A stretch of 39,594 nucleotides of DNA, from positions 1-39,594 of the forward strand of contig CAIMGI010000015.1 of NCBI GenBank assembly GCA_903840505.1. Direction: 5' to 3'. How positions within the stretch are numbered: position 1 is the stretch's first letter; the number at the start of each line of letters is the position of its first letter. Shown in pieces: positions 8,666 through 17,152 of the stretch. Made by a program: the position numbers and the translations under genes. Below the pieces are notes generated by a model. It was not told the origin of the DNA, made no database searches, and saw only the letters and a program-made list of their open reading frames with translations. The DNA comes from an uncultured Bacteroidota bacterium. Its GTDB lineage: Bacteria; Bacteroidota; Bacteroidia; UBA4408.

Positions 8666-10309
8666 ATGGCTAATTCTAAACATCCTACCGGACTTTACTT
8701 TTTATTTTTTGCTGAAATGTGGGAACGTTTTGGCTATTACCTGATGATTGGGATTTTTGTGTTGTATATGACCGGTGATACGGCAGCAGGAGGCTTGGGA
8801 CTTGAACGCGCCAATGCCGCAGACATATTTGGGACTTTTATTGCATTGGTTTTTTTAACTCCTTTTTTGGGAGGTTTGCTAGCTGATAGAAAACTGGGTT
8901 ATCGTACTTCCATCACCATTGGTGGAATAATGATGGGTATAGGTTATTGTATGCTGGCAATAAAGGGAGAATTGTTTTTTTTCATAGCCCTCATTTTAAT
9001 TATTCTCGGTAACGGTTTCTTTAAACCCAATATATCTACTTTATTAGGCAATTTATATACAGGAGAAAAGTATGCTGATAAAAAGGATGCCGGCTATAAT
9101 ATCTTTTATATGGGTATCAACATTGGTGCATTTATCTGTAATTTCTTCGCTGCCTATTTGCGTCACAATTTTGGTTGGGGCTATGCTTTTATTGCTGCCG
9201 GTGTGGGAATGTTTGTTGGTGTAATTATTTTTTGGCTTGGGATGAAACATTACAAACACGCAGATGTGTTGAAACCTGCTCAACCCGAGGATCAATCATT
9301 GACACGTATTTTTGGCACAACCATATTGCCGGCTATTGTGGCAGGTTGCATAGGCTGGGCAATTCCGGGCAACTTGTTGGGCAGTGATGCTACGGATGCT
9401 TTTATTTTTGGAGCATTACCTGTAGCTTATTTTTATATCTCATTGTATGTAAAAGCTTCAGAAATTGATAAAAGACCAATTGGGGCAATGCTTTCCATTT
9501 TTGCAGTTGTAATTATTTTTTGGGCAGTGTTTAAGCAGAATGGAACGGCACTCACCACTTGGGCTGAATTGTATACTGATCGTTCAATGCCTGAAATGGT
9601 GGAAGCTCCTGCCGAAAAACTGAGAATGACACAGCAACTCAGTGGTAAGTTGGATAGTGTATTTGTTACCGACAGTCAATTCAGAAAGTTGAAAGGTGCT
9701 GATGGAAAACCGATGAAGGAAGTAGCAAGAAATATTTATTTTAAAAACGAATCTCCAGCTAAAATTCCTGCAGAAACAGAAAGTGCGAGTTTGGTAAGTA
9801 CGGAATTGTTTCAGTCGATAAATCCCTTTTTTGTTGTAATCCTTACACCATTGGTAGTACTGTTTTTCTCCTTTTTGCGAAGAAGGGGCAAAGAGCCATC
9901 TACTCCCGCTAAAATTGGCTGGGGATTGGTAATAAGTGCATTGTCAACTTTGGTAATGGTTGGAGCGGTTTATGCTTGCAGCAATGGTGAAATAAAATGC
10001 TCCCCTTGGTGGCTGATTTCTTCTTATGGTGTAATTACAATTGGTGAACTGTTTTTAAGTCCTATGGGTTTGTCTTTGGTGTCGAAACTAAGTCCACCGA
10101 GGCTCACGGCATTGATGATGGGAGGTTGGTTTTTATCTACTTCCATAGGCAATAAACTTTCCGGAATATTGGCTACTATGTGGGATAATTACGACAATAA
10201 AGCTTTGTATTTTGTAGTGAATTTTATTTTGCTCATAATTGCAGCGACAGCTATTTTTATGATGTTGAAATGGTTGCGTCAAATTTTTGCAGAACATATT
10301 GCAAAATAA
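8666..10309 (+). CDS. POT/PTR-family proton-dependent peptide MFS transporter
   Basis: FLFFAEMWERFGYY (ExxER motif), GNGFFKPNISTLLGNLY, SPMGLSLVSKLSPPRLTALMMGGWFLSTSIGNKLSG; about 12-TM profile with one large internal loop. Confidence 0.93.
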   Translation: MANSKHPTGLYFLFFAEMWERFGYYLMIGIFVLYMTGDTAAGGLGLERANAADIFGTFIALVFLTPFLGGLLADRKLGYRTSITIGGIMMGIGYCMLAIKGELFFFIALILIILGNGFFKPNISTLLGNLYTGEKYADKKDAGYNIFYMGINIGAFICNFFAAYLRHNFGWGYAFIAAGVGMFVGVIIFWLGMKHYKHADVLKPAQPEDQSLTRIFGTTILPAIVAGCIGWAIPGNLLGSDATDAFIFGALPVAYFYISLYVKASEIDKRPIGAMLSIFAVVIIFWAVFKQNGTALTTWAELYTDRSMPEMVEAPAEKLRMTQQLSGKLDSVFVTDSQFRKLKGADGKPMKEVARNIYFKNESPAKIPAETESASLVSTELFQSINPFFVVILTPLVVLFFSFLRRRGKEPSTPAKIGWGLVISALSTLVMVGAVYACSNGEIKCSPWWLISSYGVITIGELFLSPMGLSLVSKLSPPRLTALMMGGWFLSTSIGNKLSGILATMWDNYDNKALYFVVNFILLIIAATAIFMMLKWLRQIFAEHIAK

Positions 10310-10331
10310 AATTTGTTTTTAAAGAAATGAA

Positions 10332-10347
10332 AAACGATTGATCGTTT
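10332..10347. promoter_or_regulatory. Palindrome AAACGAT-TG-ATCGTTT, possible operator upstream of the metal efflux operon
   Basis: Perfect 7-bp inverted repeat with 2-nt spacer between the POT gene and the efflux operon. Confidence 0.35.
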
Positions 10348-10455
10348 GTTGAGAGGCTCGAAATTATACGATTTAGATAAGGGGGCTTGATTATTCCAAT
10401 GGTTTTTGAAATCAATGCTGTTATTTTGATTAAAATAATTTGTACTTTTACATTG

Positions 10456-10854
10456 TTGAAAAAACTAGTATCCATATTCCTTTTACTGCAATTAGTTACG
10501 AATAATACTTTTGCAGAAGAGTTAAGTAAGCTGCCAAGGCTGTTTACTCATTACTATCATCACTCGCAAGAACACCATGATAGCGATGATTTTATAGATT
10601 ATTTAGTTAATCACTATTCCGATAATCACGAAGAGGATGAGCACCAAGGAGAAGATAAAGATTGTAATTTGCCTTTTAAAAATTGTGATGGTTGTTGCGT
10701 AAGTACACACGTTCCACTCATAGCTTTTATGCCTGTGTTTGAAGAAGTAAAATTTGTTCTCACTGTTGCTTCAAGCGAAAAATATAGCTTGGAGAATGAA
10801 AAAATAAAAAGTATATCCGCTTCGTCTATTTGGCAACCGCCTAAACTTGTTTAA
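10456..10854 (+). CDS. Small secreted His/Asp-rich protein at the head of the metal-efflux operon
   Basis: In-frame TTG start at 10456 gives signal peptide LKKLVSIFLLLQLVTNNTFA; mature part has HYYHHSQEHHDSDD...HYSDNHEEDEHQGEDKDC...CDGCC. The ORF-track start at 10387 would precede the likely promoter. Confidence 0.65.
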   Translation: MKKLVSIFLLLQLVTNNTFAEELSKLPRLFTHYYHHSQEHHDSDDFIDYLVNHYSDNHEEDEHQGEDKDCNLPFKNCDGCCVSTHVPLIAFMPVFEEVKFVLTVASSEKYSLENEKIKSISASSIWQPPKLV

Positions 10855-10964
10855 TCTATTTTATTTTCAAATCAAGTATTGACAAATTCTGTCAGCTTGT
10901 AATCAAATTATTTATTTACGATTGTGAATAGGCTTTTCCTGTTTACGATATTATTGTATCAATT

Positions 10965-13900
10965 ATGTTAGATAAGATTATACACTTTTCTATAAAGAAT
11001 AAAATTGTTATCGCACTGCTATCATTGGCTTTGGTAGTTTGGGGAGTTTACTCGCTAACCCAATTACCCATTGATGCCGTGCCCGATATAACGAATAACC
11101 AAGTTCAAATCGTAACCACTTCGCCTTCATTGGGAGCACAAGATATAGAAAGGCTGGTGACTTTTCCTGTTGAACAAACGATGGCAACTATTCCAGGAAT
11201 TGAAGAGTTGCGTTCCTTTTCACGTTTCGGACTATCTATGGTAACCATAGTATTTAAAGAGAATATTGATATTTATTGGGCAAGGCAGCAAGTAAATGAA
11301 CGCTTGGGAGATATCCGCAATCAAATCCCCAAAGGCGTTGGTTCGCCCGAACTTGCTCCGGTAACAACTGGTTTAGGAGAAATATATCAATACGTTATTC
11401 ACCCTAAAAAGGGATTTGAAAAAAAGTATAGCACAATGGATTTGCGAACCATCCAGGATTGGATTGTGCGCAGACAACTATTGGGAACTGAAGGTGTAGC
11501 CGATGTAAGTAGTTTTGGTGGTTATTTAAAACAGTACGAAATTTCATTGAATCCCGATAAGTTACGCAGTATGAATATCAGTATAAGTGATGTTTTTACT
11601 GCCCTCGAAAAAAACAATCAAAACACAGGTGGTGCTTACATTGATAAAAAACCCAATGCATATTTTATTCGCAGCGAAGGTTTGATTGGTAGCATTGAAG
11701 ACATTGAAAAAATTGTGGTTAAACTTAATTCAAACGGAATACCCGTTTTGATAAGAAATGTAGCTTCCGTTAATTTTGGTAGTGCAACCCGATATGGAGC
11801 AATGACACGTAACGATGAAGGAGAAGCTGTAGGAGCATTGGTATTAATGTTGAAAGGTGCTAACTCATCAAAAGTAATCGCCAATGTGAAGGAGCGCATT
11901 CTACAAATTGAGAAAAACTTGCCCGAAGGCATTGTAATAGAACCATTCCTTGATAGAACCAAATTGGTAAACAACGCTATAGGTACTGTTACAAAAAATT
12001 TAGCCGAAGGTGCATTGATTGTGATTTTTGTATTGGTATTGCTGCTTGGAAATTTTAGAGCAGGATTGGTAGTTGCTTCTGTTATTCCATTGGCAATGCT
12101 TTTCGCAATTGCATTGATGAATTTGTTTGGAGTATCAGGTAATCTAATGAGTTTAGGTGCTATTGATTTTGGTTTAATTGTAGACGGTGCCGTAATTATT
12201 GTTGAAGCTACCCTGCATCATTTAACAGGAAGACGTTTGTTTGACAAATTTGGCAGCACCAAATTAACACAACTGCAAATGGATAATGAGGTGTACGAAT
12301 CTGCATCTAAGATTCGGAACTCTGCAGCTTTTGGTGAAATAATTATTTTAATTGTTTACCTGCCAATACTTGCTTTGGTTGGTATAGAAGGGAAAATGTT
12401 TAAACCAATGGCACAAACAGTTTCGTTTGCAATTCTGGGGGCATTTATTCTGTCACTTACTTATGTTCCAATGATGTCGGCATTATTCCTGAGTAAAACA
12501 ACGCAGCACAAACGAAATATTTCCGATCGTATAATGGACTTTTTCCATAAAGTATACAATCCTATGATTCATTTTGCATTAAAAAGAAAGTCTGTTATTA
12601 TTTCAAGTTCATTGGCTTTATTTTTTGTAAGTCTGCTTTTGTTTTTTAGAATGGGTGGTGAGTTTATTCCTACACTTGACGAAGGCGACTTTGCTGTTGA
12701 AACGCGAGTGTTGACAGGTAGTTCACTTTCACAAACGGTAGAAGCATCTACGAGAGCTGCTAAAATTTTGAGAGATAAATTTCCGGAAGTTAAACAAGTG
12801 ATTGGTAAAATAGGAACATCGGAAATCCCAACTGACCCTATGCCTATTGAAGCTTGCGACTTAATGATAATTTTGAAAGAGAAATCGGAATGGACCAGTG
12901 CTTCATCACGAGAAGCATTAGCCGATTCAATGTCGAAAGCATTGGAGGCTGTTCCTGGTGTTAGCTTTAGCTTTCAGCAGCCCATTCAAATGCGTTTTAA
13001 TGAGTTAATGACAGGTGCAAAGCAAGATGTTGTAGTAAAAGTGTATGGCGAAGATTTAAATGTACTTAAACGATATGCCGAACAAATTGGAAAAATAGCC
13101 GCCACTGTTAAAGGAGCACAAGATATTGCTGTAGAGGAAGTAACAGGCCTTTCGCAAATTGTTGTAAAATTAGATAGGGAGAAAATTGCACAGTTTGGAC
13201 TAAGCATTGAAGATGTAAATCAGGTTATAAGAACCGGTTTTGCAGGTGAGGTTGCGGGAATGGTATTTGAAGGCGAAAAGCGATTTGATTTAGTGGTTCG
13301 TTTAGACAATGAAAACAGGCAGACTATTGATGATATTAATAATTTGTTTGTTACCACACCCAACGGCAATCAAGTTCCTGTTGCTCAGTTGGCGGATGTG
13401 GAATTCAAAATGAGTCCGAAACAAATACAGCGTGACGATGCCAAACGAAGAATTACTGTTGGATTTAATATTCGTGGTCGTGATGTGGAGAGTATTGTAA
13501 AAGAGTTACAAGCAAAAATTGACGAGCAAGTAAAGTTTGATGCCGGATATTATCCTACTTATGGAGGTACATTTAAAAATCTGATAGAAGCCCGTGAACG
13601 CTTGTCTATTGCGGTTCCTGTGTCATTACTATTAATTTTCATTTTATTATTCTTTACGTTCCGTTCCTTAAAGCAAAGTTTTTTAATTTTTACTGCTATT
13701 CCATTGTCCGCTATTGGTGGAGTGTTCGCTTTATGGTTAAGAGATATGCCTTTTAGTATTTCGGCAGGTGTAGGTTTTATTGCATTGTTTGGAGTAGCTG
13801 TATTAAATGGCATTGTACTAATAGCAGAGTTTAACCGATTAAAAAAAGAAGGTATGACAGATTTAAAAGAAATAGTTTTAAAAGGCACAAACATTCGTTT

Positions 13901-15353
13901 ACGTCCTGTAATTATGACTGCATTGGTTGCATCACTTGGTTTTTTGCCTATGGCACTTTCAAACGGTTCCGGTGCTGAGGTTCAAAAGCCTTTGGCAACA
14001 GTTGTAATAGGAGGATTGTTATCGGCCACTCTACTAACTTTATTGGTCTTGCCTGTGTTGTACTTGTTTATAGAAAGAATACGAAAAACCAAGGTAAACG
14101 TTACAGCAACTGCAGTGATATTGTTTATGCTTGTTCCGTTCTTTAGCAATGCGCAATCAAGCAGCCAAGGCTACACGCTGCAACAAGTGATAGATGAAGC
14201 ATTAAAAAACAATGCAGGAATAAAAGCAGCTACTTTAGAAGTAGATTATACTAAATCGCTGAAACGAACAGCAACAGATATTGGTAAAACAAATGTGTCT
14301 TTAATGCTCGGTCAGTACAATTCATTAAACGAAGACAACCATATTTTAATTTCCCAAAACATACCATTTCCTACCGTTTTCAGCAGTCAGGCGAAATTGG
14401 GGAATGCCCAAATAAAGGGAAGTGAATTGATGTTAGCTGTTACTAAAAACGAGTTGGTGAGCCAGGTAAAGTCAGCATATCACCATTTGGAATTTTTACA
14501 AAGTGAAAGAGATTTGTTGCTTACGCAAGACAGTATATATTCAGCATTTTTAAAAACAGCTCAGTTGCGTTTTAAAACAGGAGAAAGTAATTTGCTAGAA
14601 AAGGTAAGTGCCGAAACACAATTGATGGAAATAAAAAATTTATTGTCGCAAAATCAATCCAATATTTCAATTTATCAATCACAGTTACAAGCCTTGATGA
14701 ATAGTAAAAGTGAGGTGCAAATAGTGCAGAAGAATATAACAAAGTTGCAGCTGACAATGCCTGGAATGGGCATCTCGGCTGATAGTACATCTGTAAATCA
14801 AAATCCCTATTTGAACTATTTAAAACAACAAATAGAAATAAGCAACAAACGAAAAAAGATCGAAGCGGCAAAAGTGCTACCCGATTTTACAATTGGTTAT
14901 TTTAGTCAAACATTGGTCGGTTATCAAAATCCAACCGGAACCGACCAATACTTTGGTGCTGATAAACGCTTTACAGGAATGCAGTTGGGGCTTTCTATCC
15001 CTTTGTGGTTTGTACCTCAAACGGCAAAAGTAAAAGCCGCAGGTATCAATCAGCAAGTGGTTCAAAGCAATTATGAACAGAGTAAAGCAACTATACAAGG
15101 TGAGTATAGTGAGGCTGTTCAAGAGTATTTGAAAAACACAAACACTTTGGAGTACTATGAAAAAAGTGCTTTACCCAATGCCGATTTAATTATTAAACAG
15201 GCCGATAAAGGCTTTAAAAGTGGCGAGATTGGTTATGTTGAATATTTGCAGGCCATAAAAAGTGCCTTGACGATTAAAACAAATTATTTACAGAGTTTGA
15301 ACGGTTATAACCAAAGTGTTGTAAGACTTGACTATTTATTAGGTAAAAAATAA
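10965..15353 (+). CDS. CzcA/CusA-family heavy-metal RND pump fused to a C-terminal TolC-like outer-membrane channel domain
   Basis: N-terminal RND: LPIDAVPDITNNQVQIVT, DFGLIVDGAVIIVEA, GVAVLNGIVLIAEFNRL. After about residue 1060: GYTLQQVIDEALKNNAGIKAATLEVDY...LRFKTGESNLLEKVSAETQ typical of the TolC/OEP family. One uninterrupted 1462-codon frame. Confidence 0.95.
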   Translation: MLDKIIHFSIKNKIVIALLSLALVVWGVYSLTQLPIDAVPDITNNQVQIVTTSPSLGAQDIERLVTFPVEQTMATIPGIEELRSFSRFGLSMVTIVFKENIDIYWARQQVNERLGDIRNQIPKGVGSPELAPVTTGLGEIYQYVIHPKKGFEKKYSTMDLRTIQDWIVRRQLLGTEGVADVSSFGGYLKQYEISLNPDKLRSMNISISDVFTALEKNNQNTGGAYIDKKPNAYFIRSEGLIGSIEDIEKIVVKLNSNGIPVLIRNVASVNFGSATRYGAMTRNDEGEAVGALVLMLKGANSSKVIANVKERILQIEKNLPEGIVIEPFLDRTKLVNNAIGTVTKNLAEGALIVIFVLVLLLGNFRAGLVVASVIPLAMLFAIALMNLFGVSGNLMSLGAIDFGLIVDGAVIIVEATLHHLTGRRLFDKFGSTKLTQLQMDNEVYESASKIRNSAAFGEIIILIVYLPILALVGIEGKMFKPMAQTVSFAILGAFILSLTYVPMMSALFLSKTTQHKRNISDRIMDFFHKVYNPMIHFALKRKSVIISSSLALFFVSLLLFFRMGGEFIPTLDEGDFAVETRVLTGSSLSQTVEASTRAAKILRDKFPEVKQVIGKIGTSEIPTDPMPIEACDLMIILKEKSEWTSASSREALADSMSKALEAVPGVSFSFQQPIQMRFNELMTGAKQDVVVKVYGEDLNVLKRYAEQIGKIAATVKGAQDIAVEEVTGLSQIVVKLDREKIAQFGLSIEDVNQVIRTGFAGEVAGMVFEGEKRFDLVVRLDNENRQTIDDINNLFVTTPNGNQVPVAQLADVEFKMSPKQIQRDDAKRRITVGFNIRGRDVESIVKELQAKIDEQVKFDAGYYPTYGGTFKNLIEARERLSIAVPVSLLLIFILLFFTFRSLKQSFLIFTAIPLSAIGGVFALWLRDMPFSISAGVGFIALFGVAVLNGIVLIAEFNRLKKEGMTDLKEIVLKGTNIRLRPVIMTALVASLGFLPMALSNGSGAEVQKPLATVVIGGLLSATLLTLLVLPVLYLFIERIRKTKVNVTATAVILFMLVPFFSNAQSSSQGYTLQQVIDEALKNNAGIKAATLEVDYTKSLKRTATDIGKTNVSLMLGQYNSLNEDNHILISQNIPFPTVFSSQAKLGNAQIKGSELMLAVTKNELVSQVKSAYHHLEFLQSERDLLLTQDSIYSAFLKTAQLRFKTGESNLLEKVSAETQLMEIKNLLSQNQSNISIYQSQLQALMNSKSEVQIVQKNITKLQLTMPGMGISADSTSVNQNPYLNYLKQQIEISNKRKKIEAAKVLPDFTIGYFSQTLVGYQNPTGTDQYFGADKRFTGMQLGLSIPLWFVPQTAKVKAAGINQQVVQSNYEQSKATIQGEYSEAVQEYLKNTNTLEYYEKSALPNADLIIKQADKGFKSGEIGYVEYLQAIKSALTIKTNYLQSLNGYNQSVVRLDYLLGKK

Positions 15354-15372
15354 AATATTTAAAAGGAACAAT

Positions 15373-16584
15373 ATGAAAAGTATAGTTAAAATAATTTCTG
15401 CAGCAACTTTAGTAAGTATGTTGCTTTACTCTTGCGGTAATAAAACCGAAGAGGTAAAAAAGGAAGAAGAAAAGCACGAGGATAGTTTGTCTACTAAAGT
15501 AGGATTAACAAAAGAGCAGTTTAAAATAGCAGGAATTGAGGTTGGAATGCTTGAATTAAAATCACTGAGTGGAACAATAAAAGTAAATGGTATGCTGGAT
15601 GTACCGCCACAAAATTTAGTGAGCATATCAGCGCCATTGGGTGGTTTTGTAAAAAATACGGACTTGTTACAGGGTATGAAAGTCAGCAAAGGGCAAATTG
15701 TTGCGGTGATGCAACACCCCGATTATATACAGTTGCAACAAGACTATTTGGAAAGTAAAGGTCAGTTAGAATATTTGGAAGCCGAATATAGTAGACAACA
15801 AGAATTGGCAAAAGAAAATGTGAATTCCACAAAAACTGTGCAACAAGCCAAGGCTCAATATTTGGGAATGCAAGCCAAATTCAGCGGTTTAAAATCGAAA
15901 TTAAGTTTGATTGGTATTAACCCTGAAAGCTTAGCGGGAGGGAATATCCAACAATCAATAATGATTACAGCACCCATCAATGGATATGTTACACACGTAA
16001 ATGTAAACATTGGGGTGTATGTTAATCCAAACGACATTATGTTTCAAATTGTTGATACAGAACATTTACACGCAGAGTTAACTGTTTTCGAAAAGGATGT
16101 ACCGAAATTAAAAATCGGTCAGAAGGTACGATTCATTTTAGCCAACGAAGGCAAAGAGCGTCACGCAACTATACATCTTATTGGAAGAGAAATAGAGAAA
16201 GACAGAACCGTACGTGTACATTGCCATTTGGATGAAGAGGACACACAATTAATTCCGGGAATGTATTTAAAAGCTTTGGTTGAAACCAACAGCAATAAAG
16301 TATATGCATTACCACGCGAAGCCATCGTTGATTTTGAAGGCAAAAAATATGTTTTTGTCGCAACCGAAGGCGATTTTTGTTCGGATAAAGACTGCAAGGA
16401 CGAAAAGCCAAAGGATTATGGTTTTGAAATGGTGGAAATAAAAACAGGTGTTTCTGAAATGAATTATACCGAAATTGTTTTCATATCAGCCATTGACAAG
16501 GAAGCCGATATTGTAACAAAAGGAAGTTATGATTTATTAGCCAAAATAAAAAATGGTGAAAGTCTAGGGTGTTGTGCTCCGTAA
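15373..16584 (+). CDS. Efflux RND periplasmic adaptor (CusB/CzcB-like MFP), lipoprotein
   Basis: Lipobox SMLLYSCGN; SAPLGGFVKNTDLLQGMKVSKGQIVAVMQHPDYIQLQQDYLESKGQLEYLEAEYSRQ; ITAPINGYVTHVNVNIGVYV; Cys-rich CSDKDCKDE and GCCAP tail. Confidence 0.93.
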   Translation: MKSIVKIISAATLVSMLLYSCGNKTEEVKKEEEKHEDSLSTKVGLTKEQFKIAGIEVGMLELKSLSGTIKVNGMLDVPPQNLVSISAPLGGFVKNTDLLQGMKVSKGQIVAVMQHPDYIQLQQDYLESKGQLEYLEAEYSRQQELAKENVNSTKTVQQAKAQYLGMQAKFSGLKSKLSLIGINPESLAGGNIQQSIMITAPINGYVTHVNVNIGVYVNPNDIMFQIVDTEHLHAELTVFEKDVPKLKIGQKVRFILANEGKERHATIHLIGREIEKDRTVRVHCHLDEEDTQLIPGMYLKALVETNSNKVYALPREAIVDFEGKKYVFVATEGDFCSDKDCKDEKPKDYGFEMVEIKTGVSEMNYTEIVFISAIDKEADIVTKGSYDLLAKIKNGESLGCCAP

Positions 16585-16655
16585 TGTATAGATATATCTT
16601 TGTTTTTGTAAAGGATTGTATCATTTTATGGATGCCAATTACACAATATAATTCG

Positions 16656-16663
16656 TAAATTTG
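16656..16663 (+). promoter_or_regulatory. -7 element (TAAATTTG) for the dCMP deaminase/ctpA pair
   Basis: TAnnTTTG consensus 27 nt upstream of ATG 16691. Confidence 0.4.
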
Positions 16664-16690
16664 ACACCCTAAATAGAATAACAAATACAA

Positions 16691-17152
16691 ATGAGCAAAC
16701 CCAGTTTCGATGATATTTATATGGACTTGGCAGAGAACCTTGCCAAACGTTCGCACTGTGTAAAAGCGCAAGTAGGGGCAGTGCTTACTAAGGATACACG
16801 CATTGTATCATTGGGGTATAATGGTCCGCCTGCTGGTACACATAATTGCGATGAACAATGGCCCGAAGAAGGTTGTCCGCGCGACAGCAAAGGAAGTTGC
16901 TCACTGGCATTACACGCTGAACAGAATGCTATTTTGTATGCGTCAAAAAACAATGTTTCTATTGAAGGCTCTACTTTGTACATAACCCTTTCGCCTTGTA
17001 TTGCTTGTGCTCGAGTAATCTACACAACGGGCATAAAAAAAGTATATTATTTACACTCCTATGCCGATTTTAAAGGATTGGCAAGTGATGAAGGCGTTGA
17101 TTTTTTAAATAAGTTCGGTGTTGCCGTAGAAAGATACACTAAGAAAAAATAG
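16691..17152 (+). CDS. dCMP deaminase (cytidine/deoxycytidylate deaminase family)
   Basis: LHAEQNAILYAS (HAE motif), TLYITLSPCIACARVIYTTGIKKVYY (PCxxC motif). Confidence 0.92.
   Translation: MSKPSFDDIYMDLAENLAKRSHCVKAQVGAVLTKDTRIVSLGYNGPPAGTHNCDEQWPEEGCPRDSKGSCSLALHAEQNAILYASKNNVSIEGSTLYITLSPCIACARVIYTTGIKKVYYLHSYADFKGLASDEGVDFLNKFGVAVERYTKKK

Noticed and set aside
9577-9825. Long loop in the POT transporter as a possible inserted domain
   Set aside because: Hydrophilic loop without a recognisable domain; internal loops like this seem common in Bacteroidota POT proteins.
10879-10893. Inverted repeat TGACA-AATTC-TGTCA upstream of the RND gene
   Set aside because: Only 5-bp arms; expected by chance in AT-rich intergenic DNA.
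13559-13894. 111-aa minus-strand ORF within the RND gene (also 11636..11974 and 12986..13207)
   Set aside because: Antisense to strongly conserved RND coding sequence; composition typical of shadow ORFs.
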